Assembly: GCA_029245725.1 (NCBI GenBank)
Contig: JAQWOT010000096.1
Location: 1-55,967, forward strand
DNA from: SAR324 cluster bacterium
GTDB lineage: Bacteria > SAR324 > NAC60-12
Direction of reading: 5' to 3'
DNA: 55,967 nucleotides
The position numbers and the translations under genes are program-made. This document shows positions 17,447-25,068 of the stretch, in pieces; position 1 is the first letter of the stretch; every line of letters begins with the position of its first letter. The notes beneath the pieces were generated by a model. That model saw only the letters and a program-made list of their open reading frames with translations, searched no databases and had not been told where the DNA came from.

Positions 17447-18727
17447 TTACCCTTGCTTCCGACGAATTCTTTCTGCTTCCCGATAGAAAGATTTTGCTGC
17501 TGACGCGATCTTGGTTTTGCCAAAGGCCACACCTTCCCAATACCTTTCGAAAGCTCTGTCAATCTCTCCCGCACCTTTTGGTGGAACTGGGGGCAGTTTC
17601 TTGGTTCTTCCTTCAATTTCCTCAAGGTACTCAACCATAATTGCTTCTTCTCGTGAATAGCCGGGCTTCAAGAAGTCGCGCATTTCCTTAGTACCAGGCA
17701 CTCCTCGCTCTAGCTTGAGAATTCCAACCGCTCGAGGGTCTCGGATAAAGAAGTTCATGTATTTTGCCGATAGGGACTCGTCCTGGGTATCTCTGGACAT
17801 ACTGATGAATTGCCCGCACTTGTAATACATACCTGGACTATCACCGGGATTGTGTGGAATTGTTGCCATCTCAATCTGATGATCCGTCAGCTTTTGAATG
17901 GCTACAATTTGGTTTGTCCAGTAGCTATCAAATGCAGTTTTTTTGGTTGGAATTCCACTTTTTGCCATCGAGGTGGATGCGGCCTCCTCCGTGGCAGGCC
18001 AACTCACGCCTGTCTCTTGGCAGTCCACCCAGAAGGACCAATACTCCTCAATGTCTTTCTGGTCAAAGGCCAAGTCCCCATTTTCATCGTATAGTGCCTT
18101 ATTTTTTTGACGGAGCCAAATATCTAACCAAACCTCCTGCCCACCATTGTTTACAGATCCGTAAATGCCATCTGGTGTATTTTTAGTTACTTCTCTTGAA
18201 ATCTTGACGAAGTCATCCCAATTCCACTTGTAAGGATCAAAGGTCAAACCTAACTGGTCCAGAAGGGTTTTGTCATAAGGGACAAATTGTGAGTTCGTTC
18301 CGATATTTACCCCATAGACCTGGCCATCGACAGTCCCTCCATCGAAAGAGAACTGTGCAAAATCAGACATATCAATCGCCCCCCTGTCAAGATGGGGATT
18401 CAGGGATTTAATGGCACCCCGGCGTGCATATTCAGCAATGTAGCGGTAATCCATCTGGATCACATCCGCCATATTCTTGCCTGCCACTTGGGTTGCCATT
18501 TTTGGCCAATAGTCTCTCCAACCCAGTGTCTCTCCTACTACAGTTGAATCTGAAAAAGCTGCATTGAAGGCATCAATCGTGGCATAAGTTCGCTTGTCTC
18601 TCTCCTTGTTACCCCACCAGAAGTGCCGAATTCTACCTGCAGCCTTCGTGGAATTGGCTCCTGTAAGTGCAAGCACTGATGTAGCCAAAGCCAATTTCCC
18701 AAAATTTCGCCTTGTTAGGTTGCTCAT
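17447..18727 (-). CDS. Carbohydrate ABC transporter substrate-binding protein (Tat-exported)
   Basis: A 426-residue family-1 solute-binding protein. The N-terminus LTRRNFGKLALATSVLAL carries a textbook twin-arginine motif (TRRNFGK, residues 5-11) and a probable cleavage near ANSTKAA|G. The mature domain has the usual two-lobe pattern with TLGWRDYWPKMATQVAGKNMADVIQ and, later, PYDKTLLDQLGL. Tat export implies folding before export. AGGAAG precedes the ATG closely. It is the first gene of the ten-gene sugar unit, with a 447-base upstream region containing dyad symmetry that may be its control site. Confidence 0.9.
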   Translation of the reverse strand: MSNLTRRNFGKLALATSVLALTGANSTKAAGRIRHFWWGNKERDKRTYATIDAFNAAFSDSTVVGETLGWRDYWPKMATQVAGKNMADVIQMDYRYIAEYARRGAIKSLNPHLDRGAIDMSDFAQFSFDGGTVDGQVYGVNIGTNSQFVPYDKTLLDQLGLTFDPYKWNWDDFVKISREVTKNTPDGIYGSVNNGGQEVWLDIWLRQKNKALYDENGDLAFDQKDIEEYWSFWVDCQETGVSWPATEEAASTSMAKSGIPTKKTAFDSYWTNQIVAIQKLTDHQIEMATIPHNPGDSPGMYYKCGQFISMSRDTQDESLSAKYMNFFIRDPRAVGILKLERGVPGTKEMRDFLKPGYSREEAIMVEYLEEIEGRTKKLPPVPPKGAGEIDRAFERYWEGVAFGKTKIASAAKSFYREAERIRRKQG

Positions 18728-19174
18728 GACTTCCTCTTGAAAATATTTGATATCTGGCTGATCTCCAGCAGGATTACCCTGAGGTTACCTCTGGAGGAAA
18801 CTAATATATCAAGTTGTTTGAATCGAACTTGGCTTCATGACAATCACCAAGTCGGAAAATAGTGGCTACAGCTTTGGCTAGGAAAAAAAGAGAAAAAAAG
18901 AATTTTTTCAAATAGATCTGTATTCCTAAGTTTTAGATGCCAATACAAGACAGCCGTGACCAATTCAAATCAATGAACCTCAGTCAACTTAATGGTTCTG
19001 AAGATCAATATATCTGAAGGGGCATCCACTAACCCAAGGAAGATCGTTCAGCAAGCTGAAAGTTGACGAACGTAAAGTTTGCCTTAGGAGTTTTTTGATG
19101 ATTTCGGTCAATCCAGAAGGAGAAAAAGGGATGCTTAGAGTTTTATTATCGGGTGAAGACAAGGTTGAGATCAC
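18728..19174. other. 447-base intergenic region
   Basis: I find no convincing gene here. A 61-codon minus-strand frame at 18989-19174 lacks a ribosome-binding site and any recognisable motif. The region holds the dyads at 18763-18796 and an AT-rich purine tract with two A7 runs at about 18880-18911. It also has a small stem TTCAGC-AA-GCTGAA at 19047-19060 flanked by CGTTC and GAACG copies. The promoter of the sugar operon must lie here or just upstream, and the two-gene unit ending at 19175 presumably terminates here. Confidence 0.5.
18763..18796 (-). promoter_or_regulatory. Nested dyads upstream of the sugar importer
   Basis: CTCCAG (18763-18768) and CTGGAG (18791-18796) are inverted copies flanking a perfect 11-base palindrome GAGGTTACCTC (18781-18791). 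The centre is about 60 bases before the ATG at 18727. This position suits a repressor operator or a leader hairpin. A TATATT-like -10 box lies slightly upstream on the minus strand. Five-base arms can arise by chance, so this is a candidate only. Confidence 0.33.
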
Positions 19175-19783
19175 TCAGTCTTCTGAGAACAATTTCCAAC
19201 CTTGGTACCAGCGAGATACGGCTGTGATTGCACAGGCGACTGCAAAAAAGTAGGCCAATTGAGGAAAGAACACAGGAAAGAAGCACATGCTGATGAAGAG
19301 GATGATCGTCTCAAAACCCTCCGTCAGACCGCCTAGATAGTATAATCCTTTTTGAGGAAAATTCATCGCAGTGTCGCCGCGCTTTGCAGCAATGGCCGCA
19401 TAGGCCAGGAAAGAAGAGCCAGTGCCCACGAAAGAGGTAATCAACACCGCAGCGGGTAAAGCATTGACAGGATCAGCGAGAGCAAATCCCAAGGGGAACA
19501 GAGCATAAAAAAGAAAATCGCAGCTGATATCTAGAAAAGCACCTCGGTCCGTGGGTTTCGTCTGACGAGCTAATGGCCCATCCAGCCCATCTGCAAAACG
19601 ATTGATCAACAAAAAAAGTAGTGCCAGAAAATAGGCTTTAATAGCCAAGGCAGGCACGACCATAATTCCTACTAAGAAGCCAAGCAGTGTGATCTGGTCA
19701 GCCTTCACTCCCCAATGTGCTAGAATTTTCGCAGGTGATTGAAGAAGCCGTTGCTGAAGAGGCTGAAGGGCCACATCAATCAT
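19175..19783 (-). CDS. CDP-alcohol phosphatidyltransferase family protein
   Basis: A 202-residue integral membrane enzyme. The family motif reads DGLDGPLAR (residues 65-73), then GAFLDISCD, giving the four metal-binding aspartates including Asp85 and Asp89. The gap between AR and G is seven residues, one fewer than in PgsA-type enzymes, and matches a subgroup with a PTD…LDI…DFLFY pattern. Such enzymes move a phosphoalcohol from a CDP-alcohol to a second alcohol in phospholipid synthesis. The frame extends to 19852, but the ATG at 19783 overlaps the upstream stop as ATGA (19780-19783), so it is coupled to the flavoprotein fusion. The acceptor is unknown. Confidence 0.85.
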   Translation of the reverse strand: MIDVALQPLQQRLLQSPAKILAHWGVKADQITLLGFLVGIMVVPALAIKAYFLALLFLLINRFADGLDGPLARQTKPTDRGAFLDISCDFLFYALFPLGFALADPVNALPAAVLITSFVGTGSSFLAYAAIAAKRGDTAMNFPQKGLYYLGGLTEGFETIILFISMCFFPVFFPQLAYFFAVACAITAVSRWYQGWKLFSED

Positions 19784-21969
19784 CTTCGCCTCCACGCATG
19801 AAAGCGCTCTACAAACGACAAAAGCCTTGGGTTTACATGAGCCCGACGCCATTCACCGGCTGCATACTTGTTGGCTTCTGCCAAGGTGGGGTAGATATGG
19901 ATGGTTCCAAGGATTTTGTTTAAGCCCAATCCGTGTTTCATTGCCATTACAAACTCACTGATCAGATCTCCAGCATGCTCACCTACCAGAGTAACTCCGA
20001 GGATCTTGTCCTTACCGGGAACCGTTAGCACTTTGACCATTCCCTTGGCAGAGCCATCGGCAATTGCTCGATCCAGATCATCAATGCCATAGCGAGTCAC
20101 TTCGTAGGGGGTGCCTTTTTCCTCAGCCTCCAGTTCATTGAGCCCCACTCGAGCTACTTCTGGATCACAGAATGTTGCCCAAGGGATCACCCGATAATCC
20201 ACTTTGAATTTCTTGAATTTACCAAACAGTGCATTGACTGCAGCATACCAAGCCTGGTGCCCAGCTGTGTGTGTGAACTGGTACGGTCCCGCCACGTCAC
20301 CAGCCGCTAGAATGTGAGGATAAATTGTTTCCAAGTACTCGTTGGTTTGAACCACCCGACCCACTGGGATACCTAGCTCTTCCAAACCGAACCCTTTCAG
20401 GCGAGGTGCACGCCCCACAGCAACGATCAGTTCATCGAAGCTGATTCGTTTAGTTTCTCGCTGATCTTCCACTTGAATCCACTTCTCACCATTCGTCAAC
20501 CCACAACCCACTGCCTTGTAGTTTGTTAGAACAGTCACTCCGTCCCGCTCTAATGATTTTTGCACCATCTCAGAAACCTCTGGATCTTCTCGGAGCATGA
20601 TTCTCTGAGCCATCTCAATTTGTGTTACTGTGGAACCTAATCGGGCAAAAGCTTGGGTCAATTCCGTTCCTATAGGTCCGCCTCCAAGGACTACCAAGCG
20701 TTGAGGTGCCTCTTCTCTTCCCTTCAGTTTTTCCCAGAGGGTATCTGAAGTCAGGCAGCCTACTTCTTCCAAGCCAGGCAGGGGTGGTACAAAGGGAGCT
20801 GCCCCTGCCGCAATAATGATTGCCGTGCTGCTTAAGCGTTGAGTCGTTCCGTCTGGATTTTGAATCTCAACCGTCCAGGGATCTACTATCTTGGCATATC
20901 CTTGAATGACTTCTACCCCCAAGGAAGTGTAGCGCTCCACAGAATCATGAGGCTCGATCTCCGCAATGACTTGATGCACACGTTGCATCACCTTGTCAAA
21001 GGAGAAGGGATGATTACTATCCTGCAACCCATAATTGGAAGCATTGCGCATCTGATGCAGCAACTTGGCGCTACGAATCAAGGCCTTGGACGGCACGCAG
21101 CCATAGTTCAGGCAGTCACCACCCATCTTATGAGCTTCCACCAGCGTCACCTTGGCTTTCGTTGCTGCCGCGATATAGGCTGACACCAAGCCAGCTGCGC
21201 CAGCTCCAATGACGATCAGGTTTCGGTCAAATTGCTTAGGCTTCGGCCACTTGGCAAGCAACTTTCGTTGTTCGATTTGTTTCACGAAGGAACGTGCCAG
21301 CCATGGAAAGATTCCAAGCAGGGCAAAAGAAACCAGCAATCCAGGCGAAGCAATCCCTGAGAGGTTCTCCAGTTGAGCGAGTTGAGTGCCAGCATTCACA
21401 TAAACGATCGTTCCTGCAAACATGCCTACTTGGCTAACCCAATAGAAGGTCCAGACACCAATTGGAGTCAATCCCATTCCAAGATTGATCACAAAAAATG
21501 GGACTACTGGCACCAGCCTCAACGTGAATAAATAGAAGGCGCCCTGCTTTTCAACACCCTCATTGATGCGTTGAAGTTGTGAACTAAAGCGGTCTTGCAC
21601 AGCATCACGCAACACAAACCGACTGGCCATCATCGCTAAGGTTGCTCCCAAGCTGCTGGCAAAGGAAACCAGCACCAGGCCCCAACCCAAGCCGAATAAG
21701 GCTCCACCTGCTAGCGTTAAAACAACGGCTCCAGGCACCGAAAGTGCCGTCGAAATCACGTAAATCAGAAAGTAGATTATCGATACAGTGAATGGTGACT
21801 CTGCGTAGGTTGTTGCAAAGCTCTCACGTGAAGCCTGAAGATATTCAAGTGTCAGGAATCGCTGCAGGTCGAAGACAAAGAATAGGAGAACTCCCAGAAC
21901 GATCACTGTGGCTAATAGCCATCGGCGTAGGTCTTTTTTGGAAGTCTTGTTTTGGGAGGGGATGCTCAT
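19780..21969 (-). CDS. Fusion of a TVP38/TMEM64 (VTT) membrane domain with a pyridine nucleotide-disulfide oxidoreductase
   Basis: A 729-residue two-domain protein. Residues 1-235 are a VTT/DedA-like membrane domain with hydrophobic segments near 18-34, 62-100, 145-165 and 180-222, including GGALFGLGWG and LRLVPVVPFFVINLGMG. Residues 250-729 form a mercuric-reductase-like flavoprotein with FAD motif IVIGAGAAG (252-260), redox-active GGDCLNYGCVPSK (Cys286/Cys291), NAD-binding LGGGPIGTE, FAD contact ILAAGDVAG and C-terminal HIYPTLAEA. Catalytic cysteines are present, and the usual C-terminal HPT reads YPT. The fusion type is known in databases but its reaction is not established. It is translationally coupled to a phospholipid-type enzyme. 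Confidence 0.9.
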   Translation of the reverse strand: MSIPSQNKTSKKDLRRWLLATVIVLGVLLFFVFDLQRFLTLEYLQASRESFATTYAESPFTVSIIYFLIYVISTALSVPGAVVLTLAGGALFGLGWGLVLVSFASSLGATLAMMASRFVLRDAVQDRFSSQLQRINEGVEKQGAFYLFTLRLVPVVPFFVINLGMGLTPIGVWTFYWVSQVGMFAGTIVYVNAGTQLAQLENLSGIASPGLLVSFALLGIFPWLARSFVKQIEQRKLLAKWPKPKQFDRNLIVIGAGAAGLVSAYIAAATKAKVTLVEAHKMGGDCLNYGCVPSKALIRSAKLLHQMRNASNYGLQDSNHPFSFDKVMQRVHQVIAEIEPHDSVERYTSLGVEVIQGYAKIVDPWTVEIQNPDGTTQRLSSTAIIIAAGAAPFVPPLPGLEEVGCLTSDTLWEKLKGREEAPQRLVVLGGGPIGTELTQAFARLGSTVTQIEMAQRIMLREDPEVSEMVQKSLERDGVTVLTNYKAVGCGLTNGEKWIQVEDQRETKRISFDELIVAVGRAPRLKGFGLEELGIPVGRVVQTNEYLETIYPHILAAGDVAGPYQFTHTAGHQAWYAAVNALFGKFKKFKVDYRVIPWATFCDPEVARVGLNELEAEEKGTPYEVTRYGIDDLDRAIADGSAKGMVKVLTVPGKDKILGVTLVGEHAGDLISEFVMAMKHGLGLNKILGTIHIYPTLAEANKYAAGEWRRAHVNPRLLSFVERFHAWRRR

Positions 21970-22012
21970 CTTTTATTAATCTTGGAGGTTATGGATCTGG
22001 CTACAAAACTGT

Positions 22013-22038
22013 AAATTTCAGTAAATTTCAGCAAATTT
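22013..22038. repeat. Three AAATTT boxes at exact 10-base spacing upstream of the fusion gene
   Basis: GTAAATTTCA occurs twice in tandem at 22011-22020 and 22021-22030, followed by the variant GCAAATTTGT at 22031-22040. The palindromic AAATTT cores start at 22013, 22023 and 22033, one helical turn apart, 44-71 bases upstream of the fusion start at 21969. This could be a multi-site regulator target or bent upstream DNA. Confidence 0.45.
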
Positions 22039-22148
22039 GTAACAAATTCACAACAAAAATAGGGAAAATGTTGGATGGAAGCCAAGAATTCTCTTTATTA
22101 AGGTTCAAAAAGTGCAGTGAATCTGGATCTTAACAGCTCATTTTGAAG

Positions 22149-23249
22149 TCAAATGGACTTCAAAACCTTGGGAAGGGTTGCTTTTAGGAAATCTAACTCC
22201 ACTGGCAATCCTGCTGTAATCCGAATACATCGGTTCAAAGGTGCCACTCCGGGCATTCGCACAAAGACCCCGCAGTCAATCAAACCTTTCATCACTGCAA
22301 TCGCATAATCTCCATCTCGACCACAATCAATGGTCAAAAAATTAGCCGCAGTTGGCAATGGCTTCAATTGATTGTCCAATGCAATTTGCTGGATGCGTTG
22401 TAAAGATCCTTGGACTTGGCGCTGAACGTGATTCAGATGTTCTTGATCTTGTACAGCCTCCAGCGCAGCAATCTGAGAGAGACGACTCAAACCAAAATGG
22501 TTCCTTACCTTGTTGAACTCGGCGATCATTCCCGCATTGCCAATGGCGTAGCCGACTCTCATGCCTGCCAAACCATATGCTTTCGAAAAGGTCCTCATGC
22601 GAATCACTCTGCCGTTATCCACATCAATCGGTGGCAGAGTTCCTTCTGGAGCAAACTCTCCATAGGCTTCATCTAAAACTAGCAGGGATCCTTCAGGCAC
22701 AGATTTGATCATCGACTCAACATAATCCGCATCCCACCAACTACCCATCGGGTTATCCGGATTGGCAAAGTAGATCAGCTTGGCTTCATTTTTCTGAGCA
22801 GCAGTTAGCAAAGCTTCTCCATCCTCACGGTCTTCGTGATAGGGCACGAATTGCAAATCCCCTCCAAATCCTTGGACATGGTAATTAAAGGTGGGATAGG
22901 CCCCGGCGGATGTCACTACGACATCTCCAGGTTCGACAAATATCCGCACGATGTAACCAAGCAATCCGTCTATGCCTTCTCCAACCATCACATTTTCAGG
23001 AGCCACACCCAGTTGTTGAGCCAAAGCTATTCGTAATTCGTGAAACTCAGGGTCTCCATACATCCAGGCTTCCTTCGCTCTGTGTTGCATGACCTCAATC
23101 ACTGCTGGGGAAGGACCAAAGACGTTCTCATTTGCCCCAATTCGAGCTCGAAATGCACTGCCCCGTAGGCGCTCCTGTGTTTCTGGTCCAACAAACGGGA
23201 CGGCTGCTGGCAGTTCCTGAACCAGCGGAGTTACTTGATAATTAGCCAT
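22149..23249 (-). CDS. Histidinol-phosphate aminotransferase-like class I/II aminotransferase
   Basis: A 366-residue PLP enzyme. It has RIGANENVFGPSP near 36-48, Asp193 in LVLDEAYGEF, the PLP lysine Lys223 in RTFSKAYGLAGMRVGY and the C-terminal arginine in CIRITAG. This is the HisC pattern, but many HisC-like paralogues act on other amino acids. The gene is alone, with no histidine genes nearby, so a biosynthetic role in histidine is not supported by context. The ribosome-binding site before the ATG is weak. It is divergent from the EamA transporter at 23366. Confidence 0.85.
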   Translation of the reverse strand: MANYQVTPLVQELPAAVPFVGPETQERLRGSAFRARIGANENVFGPSPAVIEVMQHRAKEAWMYGDPEFHELRIALAQQLGVAPENVMVGEGIDGLLGYIVRIFVEPGDVVVTSAGAYPTFNYHVQGFGGDLQFVPYHEDREDGEALLTAAQKNEAKLIYFANPDNPMGSWWDADYVESMIKSVPEGSLLVLDEAYGEFAPEGTLPPIDVDNGRVIRMRTFSKAYGLAGMRVGYAIGNAGMIAEFNKVRNHFGLSRLSQIAALEAVQDQEHLNHVQRQVQGSLQRIQQIALDNQLKPLPTAANFLTIDCGRDGDYAIAVMKGLIDCGVFVRMPGVAPLNRCIRITAGLPVELDFLKATLPKVLKSI

Positions 23250-23365
23250 GAGGAAACCTGATCTAAACGATTTAGAAATTCTGGTTAAGAATTTATTAGA
23301 GTTGATCTTTAGGGTTAAGAAGATGGAAAAGTTACCTGATAGATATTAACCATGAAAGGATTTTG

Positions 23366-24277
23366 ATGGAACGAAAAGACCATATCGATTTATTTGGCGG
23401 CAGTGTCCTCGTCATCTTCGCGATGGTGATGGGCTTGAACCAGGTGGTGATCAAGGTTGTCAACGATGGAATACAACCTGTCTTTCAAGCAGGATTGCGC
23501 TCGCTGTTTGCGTTTTTTGTGGTTTGGGGCTGGGCCCTATGGCGAGGGAAGAAGATCAGTGTCACAGACGGCACCTTCAAAGCAGGTATCTTTACAGGCT
23601 GCCTCTTCTCGATTGAATTCATTTTTCTCTTCCTGGCCTTGGACATGACGACTGTCGCCCGCAATTCGATCTTCTGGTACTCAATGCCCGTCTGGATGGC
23701 AATCGGAGCTCATTTCCTGATTGATGGAGAACGCCTCAATGCCCAGAAAATTCTTGGACTGATCATCTCCATGGTGGGCCTAGTTTGGGCTTTTTCAGAT
23801 CGGGGATTAGATGGCGAGTCTGGAAATTGGGTTGGAGACCTGATGAGCATTCTCGGCTCAATGTGCTGGGCTGGAATCGGGCTTTCGGTCCGGGTGAGCA
23901 AACTCAAAGAAGCAAGCATCGAAATGCAGCTACTTTACAATCTGGCAGTTTCCACGATTGTTTTGCTGCCCTTTTCTCTGCTCTTTGGAGACTGGATCCG
24001 AGATCTGCAAACTATGCACGTTTTTATGCTCGGCTTCCAGGTTGTCATAGTCGTCGCTGGTGGTTTTCTTGTTTGGTTCTGGGTACTCACCATCTACCCT
24101 GCTTCGGACATGGCCTCCTTTGGCTTTCTGACCCCTGCCTTCGGTGTGATCTTCAGTTGGCTCTTCCTCGATGAAGCGATCAGTTTAACCATTTTGGGTG
24201 CGCTGGTGCTGATCTCCGCTGGAATTGTCCTGATCAACTACCGGCCCAAAAAGCCTATCTCCAACGAGAATGCCTAA
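23366..24277 (+). CDS. EamA/DMT family transporter
   Basis: A 303-residue inner-membrane protein with about ten hydrophobic segments in two EamA repeats. The first contains FAMVMGLNQVVIKVVN and the second GDLMSILGSMCWAGIGLSVRVS, and it ends in basic residues. The family exports amino acids, nucleosides and other metabolites. The frame can begin at a TTG at 23363, but AAAGGA at 23355-23360 fits the ATG at 23366. It shares an intergenic region with the divergent HisC-like aminotransferase, which hints at an amino-acid-related substrate. It is followed by a candidate terminator before the convergent PIG-L gene. Confidence 0.85.
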   Translation: MERKDHIDLFGGSVLVIFAMVMGLNQVVIKVVNDGIQPVFQAGLRSLFAFFVVWGWALWRGKKISVTDGTFKAGIFTGCLFSIEFIFLFLALDMTTVARNSIFWYSMPVWMAIGAHFLIDGERLNAQKILGLIISMVGLVWAFSDRGLDGESGNWVGDLMSILGSMCWAGIGLSVRVSKLKEASIEMQLLYNLAVSTIVLLPFSLLFGDWIRDLQTMHVFMLGFQVVIVVAGGFLVWFWVLTIYPASDMASFGFLTPAFGVIFSWLFLDEAISLTILGALVLISAGIVLINYRPKKPISNENA

Positions 24278-24355
24278 TTCCCAACAACGTTTCATTAACA
24301 AGGTGGCTTATAGGCTCGGAGTCCCAACTGCTTTGTATCCAAGGATTCTTTAGAG

Positions 24356-24375
24356 AAAAGCTCGAGTAAGCTTTT
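24356..24375. terminator. Possible bidirectional terminator between convergent genes
   Basis: AAAAGCT at 24356-24362 and AGCTTTT at 24369-24375 form a seven-pair stem around a six-base loop. A-runs on one side and T-runs on the other could serve both strands. It lies between the EamA gene (ending 24277) and the convergent PIG-L gene (ending 24387). The stem has only two G-C pairs, so efficiency is doubtful. Confidence 0.3.
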
Positions 24376-24386
24376 GGGAAGTGCTT

Positions 24387-25067
24387 TTAGTTAGGGCTTT
24401 TGACAACAATTGGCTGAAGTGGAGGGGCAGGGGGAATCAGAGAACGGATATCAGCAAAGGGGTGAATGGAATCATGGCGAAAAGCCTCAGCAAAGCCACC
24501 CAGCTGACCACACTGAGCTGAACGGGAACGTCCTTGAACTCGGGACATTTCGACAAAGTGCTCTGGTCCCTGGGTTGTGTGACAGAGAATGGCCTGCTCC
24601 TTCAAATCCTGAAAAGGAGTGATATCGACGTAGTAGTTGGGTAGAAACTCATTACCCATCATTGGATCCACCCAAAGCACAGGAGCCCGAAAACTTGCAG
24701 CAATCAATGCTCCAGCAGAGACCGCTCGATGATCAGCATGGTAGTCATTTGGAGCATGCGCCACCAACAGATTTGGTTTGAGGCGCACCACCTCAGCCGT
24801 CAACCTTGAAGCAAATTCTTCAGACTGTGGAAGTTCACCATCTGGGAAATTCAACTGAATCAGGTTGGCGTCCAAGACTTTGGCAGCAGCGATTGCCTCC
24901 TTGGCACGCAACTGTGCAAGCTTTTTGGGATCATAATTTCCTCCCCTTGCACCATCGGTTGCGATCAAGATCGTTACTTCTGCTCCCATGGATCGCCAAG
25001 CCGCTATCGAACCCCCACAGTAGATGTCGGCATCATCTGGATGCGCCATGATCAGGGCAATTTGCAT
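24387..25067 (-). CDS. PIG-L (LmbE) family deacetylase
   Basis: A 226-residue zinc-dependent N-deacetylase-like protein. The N-terminus has AHPDDADIYCGG (from Ala8), supplying His9 and Asp12 as zinc ligand and catalytic acid, and the second motif APNDYHADHRAVS carries the other histidines. Family members remove acetyl groups from N-acetylated sugars or sugar conjugates such as GlcNAc-inositol or bacillithiol precursors. The frame runs up to 25166, but the ATG at 25067 lies one base after the hydrolase stop and begins the beta-strand directly, so I use it. The tight spacing implies that the two enzymes act on the same glycoside. Confidence 0.88.
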   Translation of the reverse strand: MQIALIMAHPDDADIYCGGSIAAWRSMGAEVTILIATDGARGGNYDPKKLAQLRAKEAIAAAKVLDANLIQLNFPDGELPQSEEFASRLTAEVVRLKPNLLVAHAPNDYHADHRAVSAGALIAASFRAPVLWVDPMMGNEFLPNYYVDITPFQDLKEQAILCHTTQGPEHFVEMSRVQGRSRSAQCGQLGGFAEAFRHDSIHPFADIRSLIPPAPPLQPIVVKSPN

Positions 25068-25068
25068 C

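Noticed and set aside
18989-19174. 61-codon minus-strand frame in the largest intergenic region
   Set aside because: No Shine-Dalgarno sequence, no motif, and it abuts the stop of the phosphatidyltransferase gene. More likely untranslated trailer.
19784-19852. N-terminal extension of the phosphatidyltransferase frame
   Set aside because: It lies wholly inside the flavoprotein gene and adds no conserved residues. The ATGA overlap at 19780-19783 gives a natural start.
22149-23249. Histidine biosynthesis hisC
   Set aside because: The sequence pattern is HisC-like, but the gene is isolated from any histidine gene and lies beside a transporter. I kept a family-level name only.
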